From Cyclonatronum proteinivorum (GTDB lineage: Bacteria; Bacteroidota; Rhodothermia; Balneolales; Cyclonatronaceae), in assembly GCF_003353065.1 (NCBI RefSeq), contig NZ_CP027806.1, positions 1,211,001 to 1,275,000 of the forward strand: 64,000 nucleotides of DNA. The letters are read 5' to 3'. A program made the translations under genes and the position numbers. The notes under the pieces were generated by a model. That model ran no database searches. It worked only from the letters and a program-made list of their open reading frames with translations, and had not been told where the DNA came from. Shown here piece by piece: positions 24,460 to 32,574 of this stretch (positions are counted from its first letter, which is position 1; each line of letters begins with the position of its first letter).

Positions 24460-25098
24460 TCAGTTTTGGACCTGCTTTACGAAGCCGTTGATGCCCTGTC
24501 GGCTGAGGCGCCGCCGCTGCCGTTCGGCGTCGCGCTGATTCCGGAATTCGCCCACATACACCCGGTAAACGGTCTGGCCCTGTACGCGGCCTTCGGCGAC
24601 CCGCGCACCGCGGATGCTGCGTGCATGCGCGGTAGCTTCCTGTCTCGTGTTGAAAGAAGCGACCTGCACGGTAAACAGCTCGCGTGCGATAGCGGCCCGC
24701 TGCACGGGTACCGGACTCCGCAGAATGGTGAGCTCGACCGGCGCTATGCCGCTCTGAATCATGTCTATTTCGCGGGCTGCCGCGCGGGAGAGATCGATGA
24801 TGCGGTTGTTGGCGTACGGGCCGCGGTCGTTGATGCGCACAACCACCTTTTTGCCGTTGTGGAGGTTGCGCACGCCCACCACGGTATCGAACGGCAGGGT
24901 GCGGTGTGCTGCGGTGAGGGCTTCCTGATCGTAGCGCTCGCCGTTGGCCGTTGCCTGACCATGAAAGCCGGGCCCGTACCAGCTCGCTTCGCCCCGCTCG
25001 AAGACCGTGCCCGTTCGGACGGTGTCGCGCTGGGAGCGGCAGCCGGAGAGGACCATCATCCCCAAAAAGAAAAAGAGCAGCGTAATGCGCAGGTTCAT
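24460..25098 (-). CDS. rlpA: RlpA-like septal lytic transglycosylase lipoprotein
   Basis: 212 residues from the ATG at 25098 (GAGG 6 bases upstream); an ATG at 25110 overlapping the upstream stop as ATGA is the alternative. The signal peptide LLFFFLGMMVLSGC ends in a lipobox. The double-psi beta-barrel follows, with GEASWYGPGFHGQATANGE, TLPFDTVVGVRNLHNGKKVVVRINDRGPY and the catalytic Asp of INDRGP. A SPOR domain (ELFTVQVASFNTRQEATAHA ... YRVYVGEFRN) closes the protein. RlpA cleaves naked glycan strands at the septum. It is the last gene of an apparent three-gene unit. Confidence 0.92.
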   Translation of the reverse strand: MNLRITLLFFFLGMMVLSGCRSQRDTVRTGTVFERGEASWYGPGFHGQATANGERYDQEALTAAHRTLPFDTVVGVRNLHNGKKVVVRINDRGPYANNRIIDLSRAAAREIDMIQSGIAPVELTILRSPVPVQRAAIARELFTVQVASFNTRQEATAHARSIRGARVAEGRVQGQTVYRVYVGEFRNQRDAERQRRRLSRQGINGFVKQVQN

Positions 25099-25106
25099 GG
25101 CGGACC

Positions 25107-25520
25107 TCATCGGACTTGCATGGGCTTTTGGTAAAAACCTTCGGGGCCGCGCCACCACAGGGTGCGGCTTTTGAGGTCGGTGTAAAGCAGGGTGCAGCCG
25201 CCGCCGCGGAATTCCTCAAAGAAGCCGATGGCCATGGGTTTGGTGCCGCCCGTATAGTGCAGCACGCTCTGCCGGTTTTGCAGGCTCATGAACAGCTGCT
25301 CGGCAATATCCTGAATGGCGTCGAGGTCGAAAGCCGGCACGGGAACGAGCTGCGTTTCGGCGCCGAGTGCGTCACGGATTTTGGACTGAAGCGCGATGGC
25401 ATCCGCCCCCGATTCCCTGGTGTGACAGATCACAACCGTGTGCGGATTCACTTCGAGAGCGGCTTCGAAATTGACTTCTGTATCGGCGGCTGAGGCTAAA
25501 AGGCAGACGAGGGTTTGCAC
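25107..25520 (-). CDS. CARF-like domain protein (DUF1887/Card1 N-terminus) without nuclease
   Basis: 137 residues from a GTG start at 25520. It resembles the N-terminal CARF-like half of DUF1887/Card1 proteins: the start LVCLLAS, the VVICHTRESGADAIALQSKI strand-helix, a D-rich turn, and the diagnostic VLHYTGGTKPMAIGFFEEF followed by CTLLYTDLKSRTLWW. In Card1 a PD-(D/E)xK nuclease follows and is switched on by cyclic oligoadenylate; here the protein ends after the CARF part and rlpA begins at once. No CRISPR array or cas gene is in the window. It may bind a nucleotide signal or be a remnant; only the domain call is supported. It sits 36 bases after the small membrane protein gene. Confidence 0.6.
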   Translation of the reverse strand: MQTLVCLLASAADTEVNFEAALEVNPHTVVICHTRESGADAIALQSKIRDALGAETQLVPVPAFDLDAIQDIAEQLFMSLQNRQSVLHYTGGTKPMAIGFFEEFRGGGCTLLYTDLKSRTLWWRGPEGFYQKPMQVR

Positions 25521-25556
25521 GGTAAAAGCGGTGTTAGGGAAGGGTGAAGCGGGAAA

Positions 25557-25928
25557 TCAGGCGTCGCCGCGACGGCCAAAAAGAATGGCGGCGAGGTAAA
25601 AGGTCGTGCCGAGGGCGGGGCCGTAGGCCATGATGCCGAAACGCGAGGCTTCGGTAATGTCGCTCAGGAAAAGCGCCGTGATCAGAATCCCGGTCGGAAT
25701 GGCCGGACCCAGCACATAATCGGTCGGGATTTTCTCGGGATAGCCTGTGAGGCGGGTGATAAGCATCATAATCGTGAACGCAATGCCCATCACGGCGGCG
25801 AGGGTGAAAAACAGGCCCGGCAGTCCGACCGAAAGCAAGAGCGGGCGCACAAAGGCGAAAATCACCGCAGAGAGGCTTACCCCAAGGAGAAACAGCGGCA
25901 TACCCGATTTATGAATGGATTCAAACAT
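25557..25928 (-). CDS. small four-helix membrane protein, unknown function
   Basis: 123 residues from the ATG at 25928 (MFESIHKSG); the frame opens earlier but the leader lacks features. Four transmembrane helices: FLLGVSLSAVIFAFVRPLLL, LFFTLAAVMGIAFTIMMLI, PAIPTGILITALFL and GPALGTTFYLAAILFG. The loop RLTGYPEKIPTDYVLG is well formed between helices 2 and 3. I do not recognise the family. It is the first gene of the unit with the CARF-like protein and rlpA. Confidence 0.6.
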   Translation of the reverse strand: MFESIHKSGMPLFLLGVSLSAVIFAFVRPLLLSVGLPGLFFTLAAVMGIAFTIMMLITRLTGYPEKIPTDYVLGPAIPTGILITALFLSDITEASRFGIMAYGPALGTTFYLAAILFGRRGDA

Positions 25929-26064
25929 GGTATGGAAGTGTGTGAGAAGGTCAGTCTCAAAAATACACATCCCAGATGAACTTCATTCCTAAAAATAAAG
26001 ACGCAAAGCGCGCTTTATCTGTATGATGCGATGTAAGACGCAGTCAGAAAGTTGAAGTCGTTGG

Positions 26065-28890
26065 TCAGAACGAAAACTGAATACTGAGGGATGGACTAAA
26101 TCCCGGCATCCTGCGGTCATAGACCGAAAGCTCCTGCGTGCCGTCTTCGTGCATGGCATGTGCGTGAACCCCGCGGTCAATGATGTTGCGGCGGTTCATC
26201 AGGTTTACGAGATCAAGGCGCGTCTGTAGCTGGGTGATACCTATGCTGCGGGTGTAGATGACTGACAGGTCAAACTGACTGTAGGCGGGCAGACGGTCCG
26301 CTTCGGGCTGTGTGAAGTCGAAACGGTCGATGCCGTGCACATTGTGCATCATCAGGAAGTCGTAGTAGGCCTGACGGAAACCCCAGGTCCGCCCCGAAAT
26401 GTACTGCCAGCGACCGGAGACAGTCCAGTTGTTCGTAAGGTGCCCCATCACCCGGGCCTGAACGCTGTGCGGCTGATTCCAGGGCGCAGGCATCACCCGG
26501 CCAAACTGTGACTGCATGTTGATTTCGGCGTAGCTGTAATCGTATCCCAAAAGAAGGTTGAGACTGTTTCCCATCAATTGCTGATTCAGTCTAACACTGC
26601 CGCCCCAGGAATTCAGGTCGGTGATTTCGGCAAACGCATCGAAGCCTTCGCGGGTGTGACCGCTGTCAGTAAGGAGGCGGTCGTACGAGGTGATGTAGCC
26701 GGTCGGCTGATGACGCAGCCAGCCTTCGAGGCGTATGGTTGTGCCGGGTGCCGGCTCCGAAAGAAAGCTTGCGCTGCCCTGCCAGGCCCTCGGCTGCGGC
26801 AGGCGGCTGTCATGCGCCCAAATCGTGAAAGACGGCACAATGGAGCTCGGTCCCGCATTGGTGATGTCGAACTGATTGATGAACTGCCGGTACAAGCCGC
26901 CGGCAACACGCACTGACCAAAATCCTATAGCTGATTTCTGACGATCATACTGCGCCTGCGCACGCGGCTCCAGAAAGGTTTGGTTGGAACCTGTGAGGCG
27001 GGTCAGGCGCGAGCCTGCGGTAAAACGCCAGGGGCCGGGCAGGCTGAAGTGCGTATTCAAATAAGTGCTGAAGTGTCCCGAGCGCTGTTCATCGCCCGCG
27101 GGCAGATAAAAGAGCGAGCTCAGATCGAAGGATGAGGCCACAAAGTCGGCCTGAATTCCGGCGGATAGTGAAAGCCGGGGATTGATGGCGTAATCGGCAT
27201 CTGCGCGCCCGAGAAAATGGCGGATTTCATTGCGGTCGTGCTGCAGGGCGCCATGCCCGAGGTTTTCACGGTAGAGCGAGAACACTTCGGCATCGCTGAG
27301 CGGCATTTCACCGGCAAGTGCGGCAAACACGCTGTTATCCGCCATAATATAGTTGTGCCGCATCCGGTTGCCGGAGAAACCGGCCTGAAAGCTCAGGTCG
27401 AGGCGCGGACTCACGACCCAGTCATAACCGAGCTGCGCGACCGTGTTTTGCCAGTTGTAGTGATCGCGCGAAAACATGAAGCCGTCTTCAAAAAACTGTT
27501 CCCGGGCAAGTACATCCGTCTCCACTTCATTGAGCCCGCTGTAGAGCGAAAAATTAATCCTGCGATACGCGCCAAGCTCCGCTGATCCGGCAAGGTGCAC
27601 GTCATAAAAGGCGATATTTGAGGCGTTGGCCACCGGCTGAAAACTGCGCATGCCCGCACTCGTAAGTCCCTGAGCACTGATGAGGCTGTACAGCATGGGG
27701 TCAATCGCGTCCCACTCACTCAGCGTACCCGAAAGCGTCGGATCTTCGAAAATGTCCCATACCGATGACCGTAGCGCGGCCATAAGATTCATCCGGTTGC
27801 CGGTTGGTGTTGTGTGTGAAGCGGAGCCAAAGAAGTTGGTACTTAGCGGATCGGCCTGCCAGATCAGGTTCTCGCCGTGCTGCGGACTTACCGCGTGTTT
27901 TAGCCCAATGCTGCCGGCAATATGGCTTCCCATGGAAGCATCAAAACCGGCCTTTTCGAGCTCAACGCGGCTGATGGCGAACGGACTGAAAGCGCTCAGC
28001 AACTGTCCAAAACTGTACGGGTTGTACACCGGCATGCCGTCGAGATACATACGGTGTTCGCCCCGCTGTGCGCCCTGAATGTGCGTGTCGCTCAGGGGCA
28101 GCCCGTGCTGTACGCCGCTGAACAGGCTCAGGCTTTGGACGGCGCACTGATGCCGGTCGCCGGTGCTCCACAGGCTGCGGGCTTCGGCTGTTTCGTGATG
28201 CCAGCTTGCGGGCAGCATGGACCGGTGTGCGGAAACCACCACCGGATTAACATCCAGCGGTTTGGGGTTCAGGGGGATGCGCTCACGGGTCGTGTCGTTG
28301 CCGTCAACTTCAATCGTTTTTCGGACAGCTTCGTACCCGATAAATGAAAAAATGAGCTCGTGCCGTCCGCTCATCATATTGTTGATACTGAAAAAGCCGG
28401 AGCGGTTGGTGACCGTGCCCCCGCTTGCGTCCGCGAACATCACGGTTGCTCCCTGCAGCGGCTCTCCGGTTGCGGCGTCAACCACCTGACCCGAAAATGC
28501 GCCGAAATCCGGCGGGCGCTGCGCCGATTGTACAATCACAAAAGTACCGGAGGATAAAATGATAAAGTCCAGCTGCGTACCCTGCAGTAAACTTGTGAGG
28601 AGCTCAGCGGTTGTGTTCCCCCTTACCCTGCGGTACACGGGCCGCGTCCCTACAATGCGGGGATCATAAATGAGGTCGGCAGATGTGAGCGCTGCGACTT
28701 TCTGAAGGGCTTCCGGCAGGGCTTCCCCGGAAAAATCAACACTAAAGGCGGGGCTTGTGTGCTGTGCGACAGAAGTCTGAAAAGGCAGGAGACTCATCAT
28801 CCCCAAAAAAAACAAAGAAAGTACCCGCTTGCCGGCGGGTACACTCGTTTTTATTCGGGGGAAAAAAGATAGGATCAGGTGCTGCAACAT
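26065..28890 (-). CDS. TonB-dependent receptor with STN signalling domain
   Basis: 941 residues. After the signal peptide (ending VAQ) an STN/secretin-like domain (about 48-120, FSVDFSGEALPEALQKVAAL onward) is followed by a carboxypeptidase-like regulatory domain (GQVVDAATGEPLQGATVMF), a plug domain with an LSDTHIQGAQRGEHRMYLDGMPVYNPYSFG stretch, and a long beta-barrel that ends SPSLSIQFSF with C-terminal Phe. It imports a large substrate through the outer membrane with energy from TonB. The STN domain is what touches a FecR anti-sigma factor, and that gene lies directly upstream. No SusD partner follows. The substrate is unknown. Confidence 0.9.
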   Translation of the reverse strand: MLQHLILSFFPRIKTSVPAGKRVLSLFFLGMMSLLPFQTSVAQHTSPAFSVDFSGEALPEALQKVAALTSADLIYDPRIVGTRPVYRRVRGNTTAELLTSLLQGTQLDFIILSSGTFVIVQSAQRPPDFGAFSGQVVDAATGEPLQGATVMFADASGGTVTNRSGFFSINNMMSGRHELIFSFIGYEAVRKTIEVDGNDTTRERIPLNPKPLDVNPVVVSAHRSMLPASWHHETAEARSLWSTGDRHQCAVQSLSLFSGVQHGLPLSDTHIQGAQRGEHRMYLDGMPVYNPYSFGQLLSAFSPFAISRVELEKAGFDASMGSHIAGSIGLKHAVSPQHGENLIWQADPLSTNFFGSASHTTPTGNRMNLMAALRSSVWDIFEDPTLSGTLSEWDAIDPMLYSLISAQGLTSAGMRSFQPVANASNIAFYDVHLAGSAELGAYRRINFSLYSGLNEVETDVLAREQFFEDGFMFSRDHYNWQNTVAQLGYDWVVSPRLDLSFQAGFSGNRMRHNYIMADNSVFAALAGEMPLSDAEVFSLYRENLGHGALQHDRNEIRHFLGRADADYAINPRLSLSAGIQADFVASSFDLSSLFYLPAGDEQRSGHFSTYLNTHFSLPGPWRFTAGSRLTRLTGSNQTFLEPRAQAQYDRQKSAIGFWSVRVAGGLYRQFINQFDITNAGPSSIVPSFTIWAHDSRLPQPRAWQGSASFLSEPAPGTTIRLEGWLRHQPTGYITSYDRLLTDSGHTREGFDAFAEITDLNSWGGSVRLNQQLMGNSLNLLLGYDYSYAEINMQSQFGRVMPAPWNQPHSVQARVMGHLTNNWTVSGRWQYISGRTWGFRQAYYDFLMMHNVHGIDRFDFTQPEADRLPAYSQFDLSVIYTRSIGITQLQTRLDLVNLMNRRNIIDRGVHAHAMHEDGTQELSVYDRRMPGFSPSLSIQFSF

Positions 28891-28941
28891 ACCGTGTTCC
28901 TGTTTGGAAATGCAGGGGGGTGAGGTGTCGCGGAAAAAGGC

Positions 28942-29925
28942 TTACCGGTGAATACGGAATCCGTTGGCCGTTTGTGAAAATTCAAGATTTTTCACCGTAC
29001 AGATTTCAGCCAGAATGGTTTCCAGCTGCGGTTCTGTGTAAAAGATACTCAGGCTTGCCCCTTCAATATCGGCTGCATTCACTTCAATAGCTACATCAAA
29101 TTTGCGCGCAAGTTCATCAAAAATAACAGAGAGTGGCTGCATGGAAAAGGCGATCTGATTGCTGAGCCAGGCCTGCGGTTGTGCGGCCTGTGAGTGAACC
29201 GGCTCGGTTGGGATGAGCTGACGGTCGCTGAGGCTACTACTTTTGCCGCTATCCACAACTACACTCTGATCGGCAAAACCGGTGCGGAAAAATTCAACCT
29301 GACCGGAAGTTACGCTCAGGGTTGTGAGGCGGTCGGGGTCTGTGTGCCAGGAGCGCAGGTTGAAGGAGGTGCCCAAAACCTGTACAACATTGTCGTTAGC
29401 CCGCACGAGGAAAGGCGTCTCGTCTGCCTGTACCTGAAAATAAGCTTCCCCGTTGAGGCGCACACTGCGGTTGGTGTAGCCGAAAAGCCTGTTAAATCCG
29501 ATTTCGGAACCGCTGTTAAGGGTTACGGTGCTGCCGTCGCGCAGGCTGAGCTCAAGGGTTTCGCCGGCCGGTACCTGTTGCCAGTTTACATGAGACATCC
29601 ATCCGAAGCCCAGTGCAAAAAGGGCCAGGGCAGCCGCAAGGAGTACGCTGATGAGCGGACCTTTGGAGCGCGGTTGCTGTGGCAGCTGAATAACCGGAAT
29701 GTCTTTTACGGGATGATCATCCTGCGCTTCTATACGCTTGCGGACATTGTACAGCGCCAGCTCCATATCGGCATCTGAAACTTCATCTTCAGTGAGCTTG
29801 CGGTGCGCGTCACCGGCCTGATTCCAGATGGCCTGCATTTCGCTACGCGTTTCACCATCGAGCCCGCTGAGGTGTTGGCTTACGGATGGCCCGTGTTTCT
29901 TTTTATTTGGTTTTGATTTTGCCAT
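28942..29925 (-). CDS. FecR-type anti-sigma factor with DUF4974
   Basis: 327 residues from the ATG at 29925, seven bases past the sigma-factor stop; an earlier in-frame ATG at 29961 would overlap that gene. One membrane helix (GPLISVLLAAALALFALGFGW) separates a cytoplasmic N-terminus from the periplasmic FecR domain (GETLELSLRDGSTVTLNSGSEIGF, VRLNGEAYFQVQADETPFLV, VQVLGTSFNLRSW). A C-terminal DUF4974 follows (QPLSVIFDELARKFDVAIEV). It holds the ECF sigma inactive until the receptor's STN domain reports substrate. The receptor gene follows 51 bases later. Confidence 0.9.
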   Translation of the reverse strand: MAKSKPNKKKHGPSVSQHLSGLDGETRSEMQAIWNQAGDAHRKLTEDEVSDADMELALYNVRKRIEAQDDHPVKDIPVIQLPQQPRSKGPLISVLLAAALALFALGFGWMSHVNWQQVPAGETLELSLRDGSTVTLNSGSEIGFNRLFGYTNRSVRLNGEAYFQVQADETPFLVRANDNVVQVLGTSFNLRSWHTDPDRLTTLSVTSGQVEFFRTGFADQSVVVDSGKSSSLSDRQLIPTEPVHSQAAQPQAWLSNQIAFSMQPLSVIFDELARKFDVAIEVNAADIEGASLSIFYTEPQLETILAEICTVKNLEFSQTANGFRIHR

Positions 29926-29932
29926 GGAGGTA

Positions 29933-30526
29933 CTACTTGAATTTTTGAGCGTGTTGTTCATGCATGCGCTGAAGGTTGCGGAGGGCATCCACAATATGAT
30001 TATTGACCGTTCGCGGGGAAACGTTCATCACGGAGGCAATCTCCTGGTGATCCAGCCCTTCAAAACGGCTCAGCCCGAATGCTTCCCGCTGCCGTTCCGA
30101 AAGCTGCGACACCCAGTGATAGAGCAGCTGCATCTTTTCATAGACGCCTTCGGATGATTCATCACTAAATGCATCATTCCAGCTAACATTTGTTTCCGTC
30201 AGGTCTCCCGCCAGCGTTTCAGACAGTTCCGTGCCGGTCTCAAACCTGGCATGGTCCCGAATGTAGTTGAGGCTCAGGTTGCGTGTGGTCGTATAAATGT
30301 ACGCCCGCGCTGACGCTATGCCGGACAGGGAACCGCGGTTTTGCCAAAGCTTCACAAAGGTATCCTGAACAATGTCTGAAGCCGTTGATTTGTCGTTCAC
30401 GTACCCGCAGCTGAACATCACCAAAGGCTTAAAAAAAGCCCGGAACAGCCGGTCGAACGCAGCCTGATCTGATTGTGAAATCAGTTCAAACAGTTCGCAG
30501 GTCTGTTCATTGGTGAGGGATTCCAT
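29933..30526 (-). CDS. ECF sigma-70 factor (FecI-like)
   Basis: 197 residues from the ATG at 30526. Region 2 is FRAFFKPLVMFSCGYVNDKSTASDIVQDTFVKLWQN and region 4 is LSERQREAFGLSRFEGLDHQEIASVMNVSPRTVNNHIVDALRNLQ; regions 1 and 3 are absent as in ECF factors. It directs RNA polymerase to a small regulon, here most likely the receptor operon, under control of the FecR protein encoded next. The gene order sigma, FecR, receptor is the classical cassette of Bacteroidota. Confidence 0.92.
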   Translation of the reverse strand: MESLTNEQTCELFELISQSDQAAFDRLFRAFFKPLVMFSCGYVNDKSTASDIVQDTFVKLWQNRGSLSGIASARAYIYTTTRNLSLNYIRDHARFETGTELSETLAGDLTETNVSWNDAFSDESSEGVYEKMQLLYHWVSQLSERQREAFGLSRFEGLDHQEIASVMNVSPRTVNNHIVDALRNLQRMHEQHAQKFK

Positions 30527-30695
30527 CTGATAGAGGTGATTTTTTGAATGATGTGTTAAAGAAATAACACAGCTGCCGGGCGCTATACCTATATCCGGTC
30601 GGCATTGCATTGATAAATAAGATCAGGCAGCGGGCTGTGTTTTTTTTCGGTGGATGTGTTTCCGGCCTGTGCCTAATGTGTTGCCCTGTAATACT

Positions 30696-31865
30696 TTAAT
30701 CCAGTCCGTCCATGGTGAATTTTCGGAGGAGGATGCTGCGCAGCGGCGGAAGCAGCAGGAGCCGCACCATAATTTTGTTAAAAAATACGGCTCGCTGTGA
30801 AAAGGAACGGCCCATGCGGAGGTTGAACTCCGCCCGCTCGGCAGCAGTGTAGGCGGCATTCCGGCGGCGGTACTCATAGCTGTTGAGCAGGCGCGGCAGC
30901 GGTTTGTGCGGACGCAGTACATCCGGCAGCAGTCCGGCCAGCAGTTTTGCGTCAAACCAGCCCAGGTTCATGCCCTGCCCGCCAATGGGACTCACAACAT
31001 GCGCGGCATCCCCCGCCAGAATGACGCGCCCTTTTACGAAGCTTTCCGCCATCATCCGCTGCACGCCAAAGGTGCTGAGCATGCTGTTGGTCGCTGCATC
31101 CGGTGAGGTGCCGGTGCGCTCAAGGGCGAGGCCGGCGATGAGCTGCGCATCCGGTGCGCTGACTGCATCCCTGGTTTTGATGACCCAGCGGCGCAGGTTT
31201 TTTCCGTGCGGGAAAGATTCGACCAGGCCGTCTTCACACAAATACACCCGCGCTTCTTCGCGGCTGCCCAGGTTGTCGTCAAAATCACCCATGATGTAAT
31301 GATCAGGGTAGCTGCCGCCGAGAAAGGGAATGCCGGCTTTTTCGCGGACCAGACTGTTCTTGCCGTCGCAGCCGATCAGGTAGCGGCACCGGATTTCGCT
31401 GCCGTCGGTGAGCTTCACCTGCAGCCTGTTTTTTTCCTTAGTGAAGTCCGCAAAACCAAGGCCGCGGTGCAGCTGTTCGGGGGCAAGCGAAAGCAGGGCC
31501 CGCTCCAGTATTTCTTCGGTGACCTGTTGGGAAAGGGTCAGGATGAAGGGGAAGCTGTTCGGAAGTCTGGTGAAGGGGATGGTACCGATGGCGTCGTGAT
31601 TCACGTAGGCGCGGCCCACGCGGATTTGATTTCCGGCTTCGAGAAAGGCGTCTGAAAGTCCTACTTCCTGAAAGAGCTGCAGCGAGGGCGGATGAATACC
31701 GATGGACCGTGAGTGCTGCGAGACTTCTGCCCGGGGTTCGACCATCTGAAACGGAATGCCGGCTTTCGCGAGCAGGATTCCGAGAAGCAGCCCGGTAGGC
31801 CCGGCACCGGCAATCAGGATGTCGGTTTCGGCGGGGAGTTGGAGTTTTGTTTGTGAAGCCATCAC
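30696..31865 (-). CDS. FAD-dependent aromatic hydroxylase (PheA/TfdB family)
   Basis: 389 residues. The FAD GxGxxG is DILIAGAGPTGLLLGILLAKAG, the DG motif lies in GCDGKNSLVREKAGI, and the GD motif in GDAAHVVSPIGGQGMNLGWFDA. These three mark the class A flavoprotein monooxygenases that hydroxylate phenolic rings with NAD(P)H and oxygen. It is the last gene of the cluster with a methyltransferase (10 bases upstream) and a type III polyketide synthase. The likely role is hydroxylation of a resorcinol-type lipid to a hydroquinone/quinone (inference from srs-like clusters). Confidence 0.88.
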   Translation of the reverse strand: MMASQTKLQLPAETDILIAGAGPTGLLLGILLAKAGIPFQMVEPRAEVSQHSRSIGIHPPSLQLFQEVGLSDAFLEAGNQIRVGRAYVNHDAIGTIPFTRLPNSFPFILTLSQQVTEEILERALLSLAPEQLHRGLGFADFTKEKNRLQVKLTDGSEIRCRYLIGCDGKNSLVREKAGIPFLGGSYPDHYIMGDFDDNLGSREEARVYLCEDGLVESFPHGKNLRRWVIKTRDAVSAPDAQLIAGLALERTGTSPDAATNSMLSTFGVQRMMAESFVKGRVILAGDAAHVVSPIGGQGMNLGWFDAKLLAGLLPDVLRPHKPLPRLLNSYEYRRRNAAYTAAERAEFNLRMGRSFSQRAVFFNKIMVRLLLLPPLRSILLRKFTMDGLD

Positions 31866-31875
31866 CCTGCACCCG

Positions 31876-32574
31876 TCACGGATTCATGTGTGTAACCAGC
31901 AGCCGGAACGGGATGGTTGCTTCAACCCGGTAGCCTTCGGGTACGAGTTGCTGCAGCTCATCAACCGTGTAGCTGCGGCGAATGGAAGTAAGCCCGTCGT
32001 AGCGGATGAAGGAATCCCGGAAAGAAAAAAGCGTCAGTCCGTTGAATAAAAACCACGCGATATCGCTGCGGCAGAGGTCGCTGAACAACACCATTTCGTT
32101 GGCAAGCTTTTTCGCATTGGTAAGCAACGAGGTCACTTCCGGACCTTCAAGATGATGGATGAGGTGGTTAGAAATGACGAAATCATAGGTTTCGCCTTCT
32201 TTAACCAGATCAGCTTCCGAAATGCACTGAAACGAAATGCCGGTGTTGCGAAAGGTCGTATTGACGTAAAGCAGCGCTCTGGGGTCGGTGTCGATGGCTG
32301 TTATTTGCAGTTTGATCCCGTATTTGAAGGCCAGCTCGCGCATGTGCAACGGAATATCGCCGCCCCCGAAACCGATATCAAGTAGCGTATAGACCTTGTT
32401 ATCATCGGTACATCGTGGCGCGATATATCGGTGGAAGAGCAGCTCCCAGCCCGAAAGCATGCGGTTGATGTGGGTGAAGTGCCGGTAGGTGTTGTTGAGG
32501 AGAACAGGATTGCAGTCTGCGGAATCCATGAGCTCCGCAGTGTGCGTATCACGATTTCGGAGAAACAGCGGCAT
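31876..32574 (-). CDS. class I SAM-dependent methyltransferase of the polyketide cluster
   Basis: 232 residues. Motif I is LLDIGFGGGDIPLHM, followed by AIDTDPRA (acidic end of strand 2) and FVISNHLIHHLEG (motif IV/post IV). It methylates a small molecule with SAM; its place between a type III polyketide synthase and an aromatic hydroxylase points to the phenolic polyketide. Its start overlaps the polyketide synthase end by 26 bases, so translation is probably coupled. The Streptomyces srs operon uses an unrelated membrane methyltransferase at this step, so this would be a different solution. Confidence 0.85.
   Translation of the reverse strand: MPLFLRNRDTHTAELMDSADCNPVLLNNTYRHFTHINRMLSGWELLFHRYIAPRCTDDNKVYTLLDIGFGGGDIPLHMRELAFKYGIKLQITAIDTDPRALLYVNTTFRNTGISFQCISEADLVKEGETYDFVISNHLIHHLEGPEVTSLLTNAKKLANEMVLFSDLCRSDIAWFLFNGLTLFSFRDSFIRYDGLTSIRRSYTVDELQQLVPEGYRVEATIPFRLLVTHMNP

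Noticed and set aside
25040-28830. T-run/GGGG motif shared by the rlpA and TonB-receptor signal-peptide codons and the head of the dispersed repeat
   Set aside because: In the genes it simply encodes LFFLGMM-type hydrophobic residues; only about 17 bases match, so common origin with the repeat is not supported.
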